The notes below the pieces were generated by a model. It was not told the DNA's origin, did no database searches, and was given only the letters and a program-made list of their open reading frames with translations. The position numbers were made by a program, and so were the translations under genes. A stretch of 8,000 bases of DNA from MGR-bin208 sp043779285 (GTDB lineage: Bacteria > Bacteroidota > Bacteroidia > Chitinophagales > Chitinophagaceae), in NCBI GenBank assembly GCA_043779285.1, contig JAYWEL010000206.1:1-8000 (forward strand), in the 5' to 3' direction. Positions 1 to 5,698 of this stretch are shown here, in pieces (position 1 is the first letter of the stretch; each line of letters starts with the position of its first letter).

Positions 1-641
1 TTGATATTGTCAAACTTGGATTTGGTACTTCATTTGTAACTCCGATATTGAAAGAAAAATTAGAAGTTTATCGTTCATACGATATTCCCGTTTATTTTGG
101 AGGTACCTTATTCGAAGCATTTTTGATCCGAAATCAATTTGATGATTATCTGTCTATTTGTAAAGAATACGGTATTACATATATGGAAGTGAGTGATGGT
201 TCTATCACCATTCCACATGCCGAAAAATGTGGCTATATAGAGAAAATGACTAAGTATGGAATTGTACTAAGTGAAGTAGGAAGTAAGGATGCAGCACACA
301 TTATGCCTCCTTATAAATGGATAGAGTTGATGCGGGCCGAATTGAATGCAGGTTCAACTTATGTTATAGCCGAAGCCAGAGAAGCAGGCAATGTGGGTAT
401 TTATCGTGGAAGTGGCGAGGTTAGAGAAGGGTTGGTTCAGGAAATTCTTACTCAAATACCTGCTGAAAAAATAATTTGGGAAGCTCCTCAAAAACCACAA
501 CAATTATATTTCATTCAACTTCTGGGATGCAATGTAAATCTTGGAAATATTGCACCTACAGAAATAATTCCTTTGGAAACAATGCGGTTGGGATTACGTG
601 GCGATACATTTGAATTATTCCTGAATAAGGAAAAGGCTTAA
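1..641 (+). CDS. comA: Phosphosulfolactate synthase, ComA family (5' end outside window)
   Basis: The reading frame is open from base 3 and gives 212 residues before a TAA stop; the archaeal enzyme has about 250, so roughly 40 N-terminal residues lie upstream. The family joins sulfite to phosphoenolpyruvate to make phosphosulfolactate, the first step of coenzyme M synthesis in methanogens, and uses a TIM-barrel fold. Family-like segments seen here are YFGGTLFE, EVSDGSI, LSEVGSKD, EAREAGNVGIYR, WEAPQKPQQ, LGCNVNLGNI and the C-terminal LRGDTFE. The TTG at 48 is internal, because homologous-looking sequence (DIVKLGFGTSFVTP) continues upstream of it. No coenzyme M role is expected in this lineage; a role in sulfolactate or other sulfonate metabolism is inference. 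aroE follows after 45 nt and may be cotranscribed. The symbol should not be confused with the competence regulator ComA. Confidence 0.88.
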   Translation, partial: DIVKLGFGTSFVTPILKEKLEVYRSYDIPVYFGGTLFEAFLIRNQFDDYLSICKEYGITYMEVSDGSITIPHAEKCGYIEKMTKYGIVLSEVGSKDAAHIMPPYKWIELMRAELNAGSTYVIAEAREAGNVGIYRGSGEVREGLVQEILTQIPAEKIIWEAPQKPQQLYFIQLLGCNVNLGNIAPTEIIPLETMRLGLRGDTFELFLNKEKA

Positions 642-686
642 TAAATTGCTAAGGTTTCTTAATCTGAATTATTAATATTATTCCGG

Positions 687-1418
687 ATGAAATTACTTGG
701 ATTGATAGGAAGGCCTTTATCTCATTCTTTTTCAAAAAATTATTTTTCTGAAAAATTTGAACAGGAAAATATTCTCCATTACCAATACCATTTATATCCA
801 CTCGAAACAATTGATGAGTTAAGAGGTCTTTTAAAAAACAATCCGGAGCTGGTAGGCTTAAATGTTACTATTCCATACAAACAAGAAGTCATTCCTTTTC
901 TGGACGAATTAACAGACGTTGTTGCAGAAGCCAATGCCTGTAATTGTATAAAAATTATTGACGGCAAACTCATCGGATATAATACAGATGTTATTGGTAT
1001 TGAAAAAACATTAAGTTCTTTTTTAAAACCACTGCATACAGATGCATTAATTTTAGGAACTGGTGGTGCTTCAAATGCAGTTCAATATGTATTTAAAAAA
1101 GCAGGAATTAATTTTCAGGTTGTTTCCAGAACTCCCTCAGAAAAAGAAATAGCATATAGCCATATTACCAAAATGGACATGGGAAAAAACAAACTAATCA
1201 TTAACTGTACTCCAGTTGGTATGTATCCATTGGTGGATAATGCTCCAGATATTGACTATGATGCAATTGGTCCCGATCATATATTATTCGACCTGATCTA
1301 TAATCCTCCCAAAACATTATTTCTGCAAAGAGGAGAGGAAAGAGGTGCAGTAATAATTAACGGGATGAACCTTTTGAAAATACAAGCGGATGAAAGTTGG
1401 CGAATCTGGAATGATTAA
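687..1418 (+). CDS. aroE: Shikimate dehydrogenase (NADP+)
   Basis: AroE reduces 3-dehydroshikimate to shikimate with NADPH in the cytoplasmic chorismate pathway. The 243-residue product is a little shorter than the E. coli enzyme (272). The N-terminal substrate domain carries PLSHSFS (residues 10-16, shikimate-binding serines), NVTIPYK with the catalytic Lys65, the NACN segment ending at Asn86, and YNTD with the catalytic-pair Asp101. The nucleotide domain has the glycine-rich loop GTGGAS at 124-129 and SRTP at 147-150, where Arg148 should contact the 2'-phosphate of NADP; the usual NRT is SRT here. YNPPKT (205-210) and the C-terminal GMNLLKIQA with Gln233 complete the family signature. The start gives the expected short lead-in MKLLGLIG before the SHS motif. 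No Shine-Dalgarno or good promoter is visible in the 45 nt upstream. The stop overlaps the stop of the opposing thioesterase gene. Confidence 0.96.
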   Translation: MKLLGLIGRPLSHSFSKNYFSEKFEQENILHYQYHLYPLETIDELRGLLKNNPELVGLNVTIPYKQEVIPFLDELTDVVAEANACNCIKIIDGKLIGYNTDVIGIEKTLSSFLKPLHTDALILGTGGASNAVQYVFKKAGINFQVVSRTPSEKEIAYSHITKMDMGKNKLIINCTPVGMYPLVDNAPDIDYDAIGPDHILFDLIYNPPKTLFLQRGEERGAVIINGMNLLKIQADESWRIWND

Positions 1419-1846
1419 AACTGAATTTTTTCAATAAATTCTTTTGGAACTGGAATAATTTTTTTTGCAGAATAATCATAGCAAACCATGCCGGTTTTTA
1501 CTATAGCAACTATAACAGTTTCTTCTCCAATATTTTTTTCCAGTTTATAAAACAAGTCGAAAGAAACTTTCGAAATATTTTCCACGGAAAGGCTTGCTAA
1601 AATAATTTCTCCATAAAATAACTCGTTTTTAAATTCAATAACGGCATCACTCATTATTAAACCTGCTCCGGCTACATTAAATTCATCATAGTGGAGCGAT
1701 TTCAGAAACTGAACTCTTATTTCATGTACGATGGATAATATCGAATCATTCCCAACATGGCCACCATAGTTTATATCGGTAATACGAACCGGTAATTCGG
1801 TTTTGAATAGAATAGAAAGAGGCATGTTGATTCGTACTCGTGACAT
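1415..1846 (-). CDS. Hotdog-fold acyl-CoA thioesterase, 4HBT_2-like
   Basis: The 143-residue product matches the small single-domain hotdog thioesterases that hydrolyse acyl-CoA or acyl-ACP thioesters. The key segment is RITDINYGGHVGND (21-34), which fits the family pattern D-x-N-x-x-G-H-V-x-N with Asp24 as the likely catalytic acid, followed by the long hotdog helix (about 35-51). Strands follow at GLIMSDAVIEFKNELFYGE and VAIVKTGMVCYD, and a PVPKEF tail is typical of the group. No signal peptide or membrane segment is present, so it is cytoplasmic. The substrate cannot be read from the sequence. Met8 is an alternative start. It is the last gene of the minus-strand cluster, 22 nt after the putative anti-sigma gene, and its stop shares TTAA with the aroE stop. 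Its function has no evident tie to the sigma factor, so cotranscription is inferred from spacing only. Confidence 0.85.
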   Translation of the reverse strand: MSRVRINMPLSILFKTELPVRITDINYGGHVGNDSILSIVHEIRVQFLKSLHYDEFNVAGAGLIMSDAVIEFKNELFYGEIILASLSVENISKVSFDLFYKLEKNIGEETVIVAIVKTGMVCYDYSAKKIIPVPKEFIEKIQF

Positions 1847-1868
1847 GAATAATTTTTTTAAAAGTAAA

Positions 1869-2735
1869 TCAGGGATTGTCTTTAATTGTTTTTATGATAT
1901 GGATAATATCCATAAAATTATCTGATGATGCTGTAATAGGTAATCTGGCTACTTTCTCCCGCCAAGTTTGAAGTTGCTCCATACAGGAAATGCCAACAGA
2001 TAAGTTTGGACCAACCACACATCCAAGAGAACTGGCAATTTTTTTCGACATTTTTATCATGCTTCCATCTGCACCGATAAACGTTAAAAAGTGATTGTTT
2101 TCATATTCAACTAATGAATTGATTTCAGCAGAGATAGAATTGGTCATCCATGCCGCTGAAATTTTTGTTTCAACAGAAGCGGAAGCAATAACTGGTTCAG
2201 ATAATGAGATTATTGTAGGAGATAATGTTTTCTTTTCAAATTCATTTCTATTCTTTTTTGAAATTGACGTATGGGCACCTGTTATCGATTTATTTTCAAA
2301 AGTCAATTGTTGGTTTTGTTGTAGAATAGATTTTTTTTGTAATTCGGTATTGAAATTTTTAGGTTCTTCCTGGGTTTGTAATTCAGTTGGAATATTTATT
2401 GCCACTGAATTTGATTCTGGGTTATTTGTAAATAATCCGTTGATGCCAAAAAGAATTAATCCGGCTATCGAAGCTGCAGCAGCATACTTTAATATTCGTA
2501 CAATAACTGCTTTCTTTTTAATTGGTAAAACTTGGAGGCTTTTTTCTTGATTAGCTAAAGACTCCTGGATAAACTCCCAAGATTTTGAAGGAGGAGCAGT
2601 TACATCTAAAAGAATTTTCTTTGATAATATTTTATCATTAGCTATTTCATCCAGGGAAAAAGCAATTTTATCCCAAACCGCAATTGGTACTGCAGTTTGG
2701 TAGTTAAGAATTTTATTTTTTAAGCGTTCATCCAC
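1869..2735 (-). CDS. Putative single-pass membrane anti-sigma factor
   Basis: I do not recognise a named family; the anti-sigma call rests on position and architecture. The gene starts 5 nt after the ECF sigma gene, with a GTG start read as GTG-GAT-GAA. The 288-residue product has an N-terminal cytoplasmic part (1-80) ending in basic residues (KKK, R80, K83), one hydrophobic segment at about 84-102 (AAAASIAGLILFGINGLF), then a low-complexity Gln/Ser/Asn/Lys-rich stretch (about 105-200) and a more ordered C-terminal part (about 208-288: FLTFIGADGS, CMEQLQTWREKVARLP, NFMDIIHIIK). The N-terminal part contains two similar units, VWDKIAFSL (20-28) and SWEFIQESL (52-60). There is no HxxxCxxC zinc motif as in ZAS-type anti-sigma factors, nor a recognisable FecR signature. 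The likely role is holding the upstream-encoded sigma factor at the membrane. Confidence 0.65.
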   Translation of the reverse strand: MDERLKNKILNYQTAVPIAVWDKIAFSLDEIANDKILSKKILLDVTAPPSKSWEFIQESLANQEKSLQVLPIKKKAVIVRILKYAAAASIAGLILFGINGLFTNNPESNSVAINIPTELQTQEEPKNFNTELQKKSILQQNQQLTFENKSITGAHTSISKKNRNEFEKKTLSPTIISLSEPVIASASVETKISAAWMTNSISAEINSLVEYENNHFLTFIGADGSMIKMSKKIASSLGCVVGPNLSVGISCMEQLQTWREKVARLPITASSDNFMDIIHIIKTIKDNP

Positions 2736-2740
2736 GTTTT

Positions 2741-3304
2741 CTAGCCTTTATTATCGAGTATAAATTTGTTTACTAATTCCTGCAAAAGCATCCGGCCTCT
2801 TGATAATTGCGATTTGCTGGTTCCTTCACTGATGTTTAATTGTTCAGCAATTTCCCTATGCGAAAAACCTTCAATAACATACATGTTAAAAACAGTTCTG
2901 TATCCGGGTGATAGCTGTTGTATCAGGTTAATGATATCTTTTTCAGCTAATTTATCCAATGCAGAATGGCTTTTAGAGTCAATGGTATTATTGTATTTGT
3001 CATCAATGGTCTGGGTATATTTTCTTCGTCTGAAATATTCAATGGCTGTATTAACAATAACACGTCTAATCCATCCCTCAAAAGATCCTTCATGCCGATA
3101 AGACTCCAGTTTGGTGAAAACTTTAATAAATCCATCCTGTAAAATATCCTGTGCTTCTTCGGCATCAAATGCATAGCGAAGACAAACTGAGTACATCCTG
3201 GGAGAATACCTGTCGTAAAGTTCTTTTTGCATCATCCGGTTGCCTTCAATACATCCTGTTATTAAGTCGAACTCAGAGCTGATATGGTTGCTTTTCTTAC
3301 TCAA
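2741..3304 (-). CDS. RNA polymerase ECF sigma factor (sigma-70 family)
   Basis: The 187-residue protein has only sigma region 2 and region 4, as expected for an extracytoplasmic-function sigma factor. Region 2 spans about 27-95: LYDRYSPRMYSVCLRYA, then DAEEAQDILQDGFIKVFTKL for core binding, and GSFEGWIRRVIVNTAIEYFRRRK for -10 recognition. Region 4 spans about 125-178, with LSPGYRTVFNMYVIEGFSHREIA and the helix-turn-helix HREIAEQLNISEGTSKSQLSRGR. The frame has no ATG before Met24, which would cut into the conserved segment DLITGCIEGN; the TTG at 3304 is therefore the best start, one nucleotide after the rdgB stop. A putative membrane anti-sigma gene follows after 5 nt, so its activity is probably controlled by that protein. 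The target genes are unknown. A possible promoter of its own lies within rdgB at 3404-3433. Confidence 0.94.
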   Translation of the reverse strand: MSKKSNHISSEFDLITGCIEGNRMMQKELYDRYSPRMYSVCLRYAFDAEEAQDILQDGFIKVFTKLESYRHEGSFEGWIRRVIVNTAIEYFRRRKYTQTIDDKYNNTIDSKSHSALDKLAEKDIINLIQQLSPGYRTVFNMYVIEGFSHREIAEQLNISEGTSKSQLSRGRMLLQELVNKFILDNKG

Positions 3305-3305
3305 A

Positions 3306-3893
3306 TTAGTCTTGATTAGTTATAGACTTTAAAAATTCAATCAGTTTGTCCATGGCTTTTCTTCGATGGCTGTATTTGTTTTTTTCTTCCAAACTCATTT
3401 CAGCAAATGTACTAGTCGATCCTTCGGGCACAAAAATCGGGTCGTAACCAAATCCTCGTTCTCCTTTATTCGATACAAGAATGGTGCCTTCACAAATACC
3501 TTCGAATAAGATTTCCTCTCCATTAAGCAGTAAGGAAATGATTGTTCGAAACCTGGCTTTTCGATTTTTGTTGTCAGAAAGTTTAGCTAATAGTTTAGTA
3601 ATATTATCTTCAAACAATCTGTCTTCACCCGCATACCTTGCACTTTTCACACCCGGTTCTCCATTCAATGCATCCACAAACAAACCAGTGTCTTCGCTGA
3701 AACAATTTATTTTAGTTAATTCAAATATTGTTTGGGATTTATTGCGGGCATTTTCTTCTAGGGTATCATATGGTTCCGGAATATCGATATCGATCCCCGT
3801 TTCTTTTAATGTAAGTATTTCAAATAATGAACCAACAACGGAACGTACTTCTACAACTTTGTGTTCATTGTTTGTGGCAAAAATTAATTTCAA
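3306..3893 (-). CDS. rdgB: RdgB/HAM1 non-canonical purine NTP pyrophosphatase
   Basis: This cytoplasmic enzyme hydrolyses dITP, ITP and XTP to the monophosphate and pyrophosphate, keeping deaminated purines out of DNA and RNA. The 195-residue length is normal for the family. Motifs in order are FATNNEHK (5-12, phosphate-binding TNN and Lys12), the acidic DTLEENA (43-49), SEDTGLFVDAL (66-76, with the catalytic Asp68), PGVKSARYAG (80-89), GFGYDPIF (147-154) and SHRRKA (175-180, purine contact). The start is TTG at 3893. It gives exactly the usual N-terminus MKLIFATNN, and no ATG or GTG exists between it and the stop codon of the upstream gene, which is in the same frame five codons earlier. The TTG sits at the end of a run of eight T. 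The sigma factor gene begins one nucleotide after its stop, which suggests translational coupling. Confidence 0.96.
   Translation of the reverse strand: MKLIFATNNEHKVVEVRSVVGSLFEILTLKETGIDIDIPEPYDTLEENARNKSQTIFELTKINCFSEDTGLFVDALNGEPGVKSARYAGEDRLFEDNITKLLAKLSDNKNRKARFRTIISLLLNGEEILFEGICEGTILVSNKGERGFGYDPIFVPEGSTSTFAEMSLEEKNKYSHRRKAMDKLIEFLKSITNQD
3404..3433 (-). promoter_or_regulatory. Possible internal promoter for the sigma/anti-sigma genes
   Basis: On the minus strand, TTG (3433-3431), a 19-nt spacer and TACATTTG (3411-3404) match the Bacteroidota consensus TTG-N17-23-TAnnTTTG exactly. It lies in the 3' half of rdgB. A transcript would start near 3399 and reach the sigma start after about 95 nt. 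In A+T-rich coding DNA such a match can arise by chance, so this is a candidate only. Confidence 0.35.
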
Positions 3894-3908
3894 AAAAAAT
3901 GTTTTTAA

Positions 3909-4445
3909 TTAGATAGAAAAGATAGTCTTCATACATGCCCATAATTTTCGTTTCTCTGCATCATTACTTAGCAGCTCGTTTAACGGCGGACTGGAAAGGA
4001 ATGTCGATTTATTAAAGGATTGAATCTGATAAAATGGGAAATGAATGGGCATGCCAAACTCTTTAGGAGATATGGCAAAAAGTAAAACCTTATTGCATTT
4101 GAAGTGTGTGATTATTTCTTCAAAAGTTTTTCCGTAATAATGATGATGGTTGATAATGGCTACATCTGCAAGGCTTAATTTACAGGCCGAAATAATTTTT
4201 GTTAAAAAATTAAGATGGTCGTCCGGTAAAAATGCGGTTTCCGGATATTGAACAACAATCAAAATGTTTTTTGAGTTAGTACCCAAATGTTTAAACTCAA
4301 AAGGATCATCAGAAATTATATTCAAATTGTTCACTGATTCGGCTATTTCAAAGTCCTTATTCATAACTAGATCTTCTTCAATTAAAAAGGAAGAATAGAG
4401 TTCAGTTAATAAATTATCATTTAGTATTATTTGATTTAATTCCAT
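3909..4445 (-). CDS. Unrecognised protein, possibly distantly HolD-like
   Basis: I do not recognise this 178-residue cytoplasmic protein with certainty. The ATG at 4445 is preferred over an upstream in-frame TTG at 4466; it leaves a leader of about 50 nt from the predicted promoter at 4501-4529. The N-terminal 55 residues are acidic and Asn/Leu-rich. An alpha/beta part follows: strand ILIVVQYP (61-68), helix DDHLNFLTKIISACK (75-89), strand VAIINHHHYY (95-104), strand KVLLFAISPKEFG (119-131), strand IQSF, then STFLSSPPLNELLSNDAEKRKLW (147-169). The last segment resembles, from memory, the C-terminus of E. coli DNA polymerase III psi (ASPALTDLRANPTARAALW), and the strand/helix order is also similar. 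There is no signal peptide and no membrane segment. It is the first gene of the minus-strand cluster, 15 nt before rdgB. The gene itself is secure; the HolD idea is speculative. Confidence 0.8.
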   Translation of the reverse strand: MELNQIILNDNLLTELYSSFLIEEDLVMNKDFEIAESVNNLNIISDDPFEFKHLGTNSKNILIVVQYPETAFLPDDHLNFLTKIISACKLSLADVAIINHHHYYGKTFEEIITHFKCNKVLLFAISPKEFGMPIHFPFYQIQSFNKSTFLSSPPLNELLSNDAEKRKLWACMKTIFSI

Positions 4446-4487
4446 ATTCTTTATACAAGTTAACAAACAGGTGTTAGTATTTTTTTG

Positions 4488-4500
4488 TTTCTTTGCAGTG
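4488..4500 (+). promoter_or_regulatory. Weak -7 box of the ilvE promoter
   Basis: TTTCTTTG (4488-4495) matches TAnnTTTG except for the A. It is followed by five bases and CAAAAATAA, the same initial sequence found after the rpsL -7 box, which argues for a real start near 4500. No TTG is present at the -33 spacing, so it may be weak or need an activator. Confidence 0.4.
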
Positions 4501-4504
4501 CAAA
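4492..4504. promoter_or_regulatory. Palindrome TTTGCA-G-TGCAAA at opposed promoter boxes
   Basis: This is a perfect inverted repeat with 6-bp arms around one base. The left arm holds the TTTG of the ilvE -7 box and the right arm holds the TTTG of the minus-strand -7 box (4504-4501). It could simply result from the two opposed promoters meeting, or it could be an operator for a dimeric regulator. The repeat is certain; its function is inferred. Confidence 0.5.
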
Positions 4505-4529
4505 AATAAGTCTAATATGATTGATACAA
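4501..4529 (-). promoter_or_regulatory. Promoter of the five-gene minus-strand cluster
   Basis: On the minus strand, TTG (4529-4527), an 18-nt spacer and TATTTTTG (4508-4501) fit the Bacteroidota consensus exactly. The predicted start near 4496 lies about 50 nt before the ATG at 4445. The -33 element overlaps the second possible ATG of ilvE (4529), so this promoter and the ilvE promoter occupy overlapping DNA and probably exclude each other. Confidence 0.6.
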
Positions 4530-5581
4530 TGGATATAACAATTACACAAATTGAATCGAGCAAGTTAAAAGATATAAATCTTGAAAATTTACCTTTTGGT
4601 AAATATTTTACCGACCACATGTTGGAAGCTGATTATATAGATGGGGAGTGGAAAAATGTGGAGATTAAACCATATCAGCCATTATTATTAAGTCCATCTA
4701 TTGCAGCAATACATTATGGGCAGTCTATTTTCGAAGGGGTAAAAGCATATAAAGATCCACAAGGAAAACCATTTATTTTCCGGCCTATCGACAATTACAA
4801 ACGATTTAATATTTCAGCTCATCGAATGCAGATGCCATCCGTACCGGAAGATATTTTTATGGAAGGAATGCGGAAATTGTTGGAATTGGATCAGGCTTGG
4901 ATTCCAGAAAAAGCAGACCATTCTTTATATATCAGGCCTTTTATGTTTGCTTCGGATGAAGTAATCGGTGTTCGTCCATCTGAAACATATAAGTTCATGA
5001 TTATACTAAGCCCTACGGGTCCTTATTATGGCAAACCAATGCGAATTTATGTAGAGGAAAAATATACACGGGCTGCAATAGGCGGAGTTGGTTATGCAAA
5101 AGCAGCCGGTAATTATGGAGCAAGCATGCTGGCTACCGCCGAAGCAAAAGAAAAGGGATATGATCAGGTTTTGTGGATGGATGCCAAAGAGCATAAATAT
5201 GTTCAGGAAATAGGCACCATGAATGTGTTTTTTATTATTGGAGATACTGCTTTTACACCCGATCTGGAAGATGGAACTATATTAGGTGGTGTAACCAGAG
5301 ATAGTGCTATGGTCATATTAAAAGACATGGGTTTAAAAGTGGAAGAGAAAAAAATAAGCATAAATGATATTATGGATGCTTATAATGCTGGAATGTTATA
5401 TGAAGTTTTTGGAACAGGAACCGCTGCAACAATTACTGGAATTAAAGAATTGCGTTATAAAGACTTTGTAATGGAATTTGATGTGGAGAAATGGACAATT
5501 GCACCTGGTTTAAAAAAACAGTTGAATGATATCCGATATAGTCGAATAGCCGATAAATATGGTTGGATGTATAATATTTGA
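4517..5581 (+). CDS. ilvE: Branched-chain amino acid aminotransferase, type II BCAT
   Basis: This PLP fold-type IV enzyme transfers the amino group between glutamate and leucine, isoleucine or valine in the cytoplasm. The 354-residue length and the segments YGQSIFEGVKAY, FRPIDNYKRFN, YIRPFMFASDEVIGV and LSPTGPYY place it with the longer, mitochondrial-like BCATs rather than E. coli IlvE. The Schiff-base lysine is Lys195 in YAKAAGNYGAS; Glu231 in QEIGTMN, GGVTR (257-261) and GTGTAA (299-304) complete the cofactor and phosphate sites. The frame is open to a TTG at 4493, but that codon lies inside the putative -7 box, so the ATG at 4517 is chosen; an ATG at 4529 is also possible. There is no Shine-Dalgarno. 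The gene is a single transcription unit, divergent from the minus-strand cluster and closed by a strong terminator 17 nt after the stop. Confidence 0.96.
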   Translation: MIDTMDITITQIESSKLKDINLENLPFGKYFTDHMLEADYIDGEWKNVEIKPYQPLLLSPSIAAIHYGQSIFEGVKAYKDPQGKPFIFRPIDNYKRFNISAHRMQMPSVPEDIFMEGMRKLLELDQAWIPEKADHSLYIRPFMFASDEVIGVRPSETYKFMIILSPTGPYYGKPMRIYVEEKYTRAAIGGVGYAKAAGNYGASMLATAEAKEKGYDQVLWMDAKEHKYVQEIGTMNVFFIIGDTAFTPDLEDGTILGGVTRDSAMVILKDMGLKVEEKKISINDIMDAYNAGMLYEVFGTGTAATITGIKELRYKDFVMEFDVEKWTIAPGLKKQLNDIRYSRIADKYGWMYNI

Positions 5582-5597
5582 TCGTGTTTTAAATATT

Positions 5598-5645
5598 AAA
5601 AGTCCCTGAAATGGAATATTTTTTCATTTAGGGACTTTTTCTTTT
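5598..5645 (+). terminator. Intrinsic terminator of ilvE
   Basis: AAAAGTCCCT (5598-5607) and AAATG (5609-5613) pair with CATTT (5625-5629) and AGGGACTTTT (5630-5639): a 15-bp stem with one bulged G and an 11-nt loop. The U-rich tail TTTTTCTTTT (5636-5645) follows at once. The stem also has an A run on the left arm, so weak function on the other strand is possible. The T tract runs into the -33 element of the rpsL promoter. Confidence 0.9.
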
Positions 5646-5674
5646 GGATAATTGATACAGGGACTTTACCTTTG
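5644..5674 (+). promoter_or_regulatory. rpsL-rpsG promoter
   Basis: TTG (5644-5646), a 20-nt spacer and TACCTTTG (5667-5674) match the Bacteroidota promoter consensus exactly. The predicted start near 5680 leaves a leader of only about 20 nt before the rpsL ATG at 5699, too short for a structured regulatory leader. Confidence 0.8.
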
Positions 5675-5698
5675 CCGTCCCAAAAATAAACGGTTATA

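Noticed and set aside
605..612. TACATTTG at the end of comA as an aroE promoter
   Set aside because: The -7 box matches, but no TTG lies 17-23 nt upstream; the nearest are at 14 and 29 nt.
1423..1445. Hairpin GAATTT / AAATTC followed by TTTT as an aroE terminator
   Set aside because: It is a six-pair stem with only one G-C pair inside the opposing coding region, too weak to call.
2095..2550. Plus-strand ORF of 151 codons opposite the putative anti-sigma gene
   Set aside because: It is antisense to a gene with clear operon spacing and a sensible membrane architecture, and its product is a Phe/Ile-rich low-order sequence typical of a shadow frame.
3481..3912. Plus-strand ORF of 143 codons opposite rdgB
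   Set aside because: It is a shadow of the well-supported rdgB gene; its Ser/Asn-rich product shows no motif.
4443..4466. TTG at 4466 as the start of the unrecognised minus-strand gene
   Set aside because: An in-frame ATG at 4445 is available seven codons later and nothing supports the extension.
4493..4516. TTG at 4493 as the start of ilvE
   Set aside because: It lies in the putative -7 box and would precede the predicted transcription start; the extra eight residues are not part of the family N-terminus.
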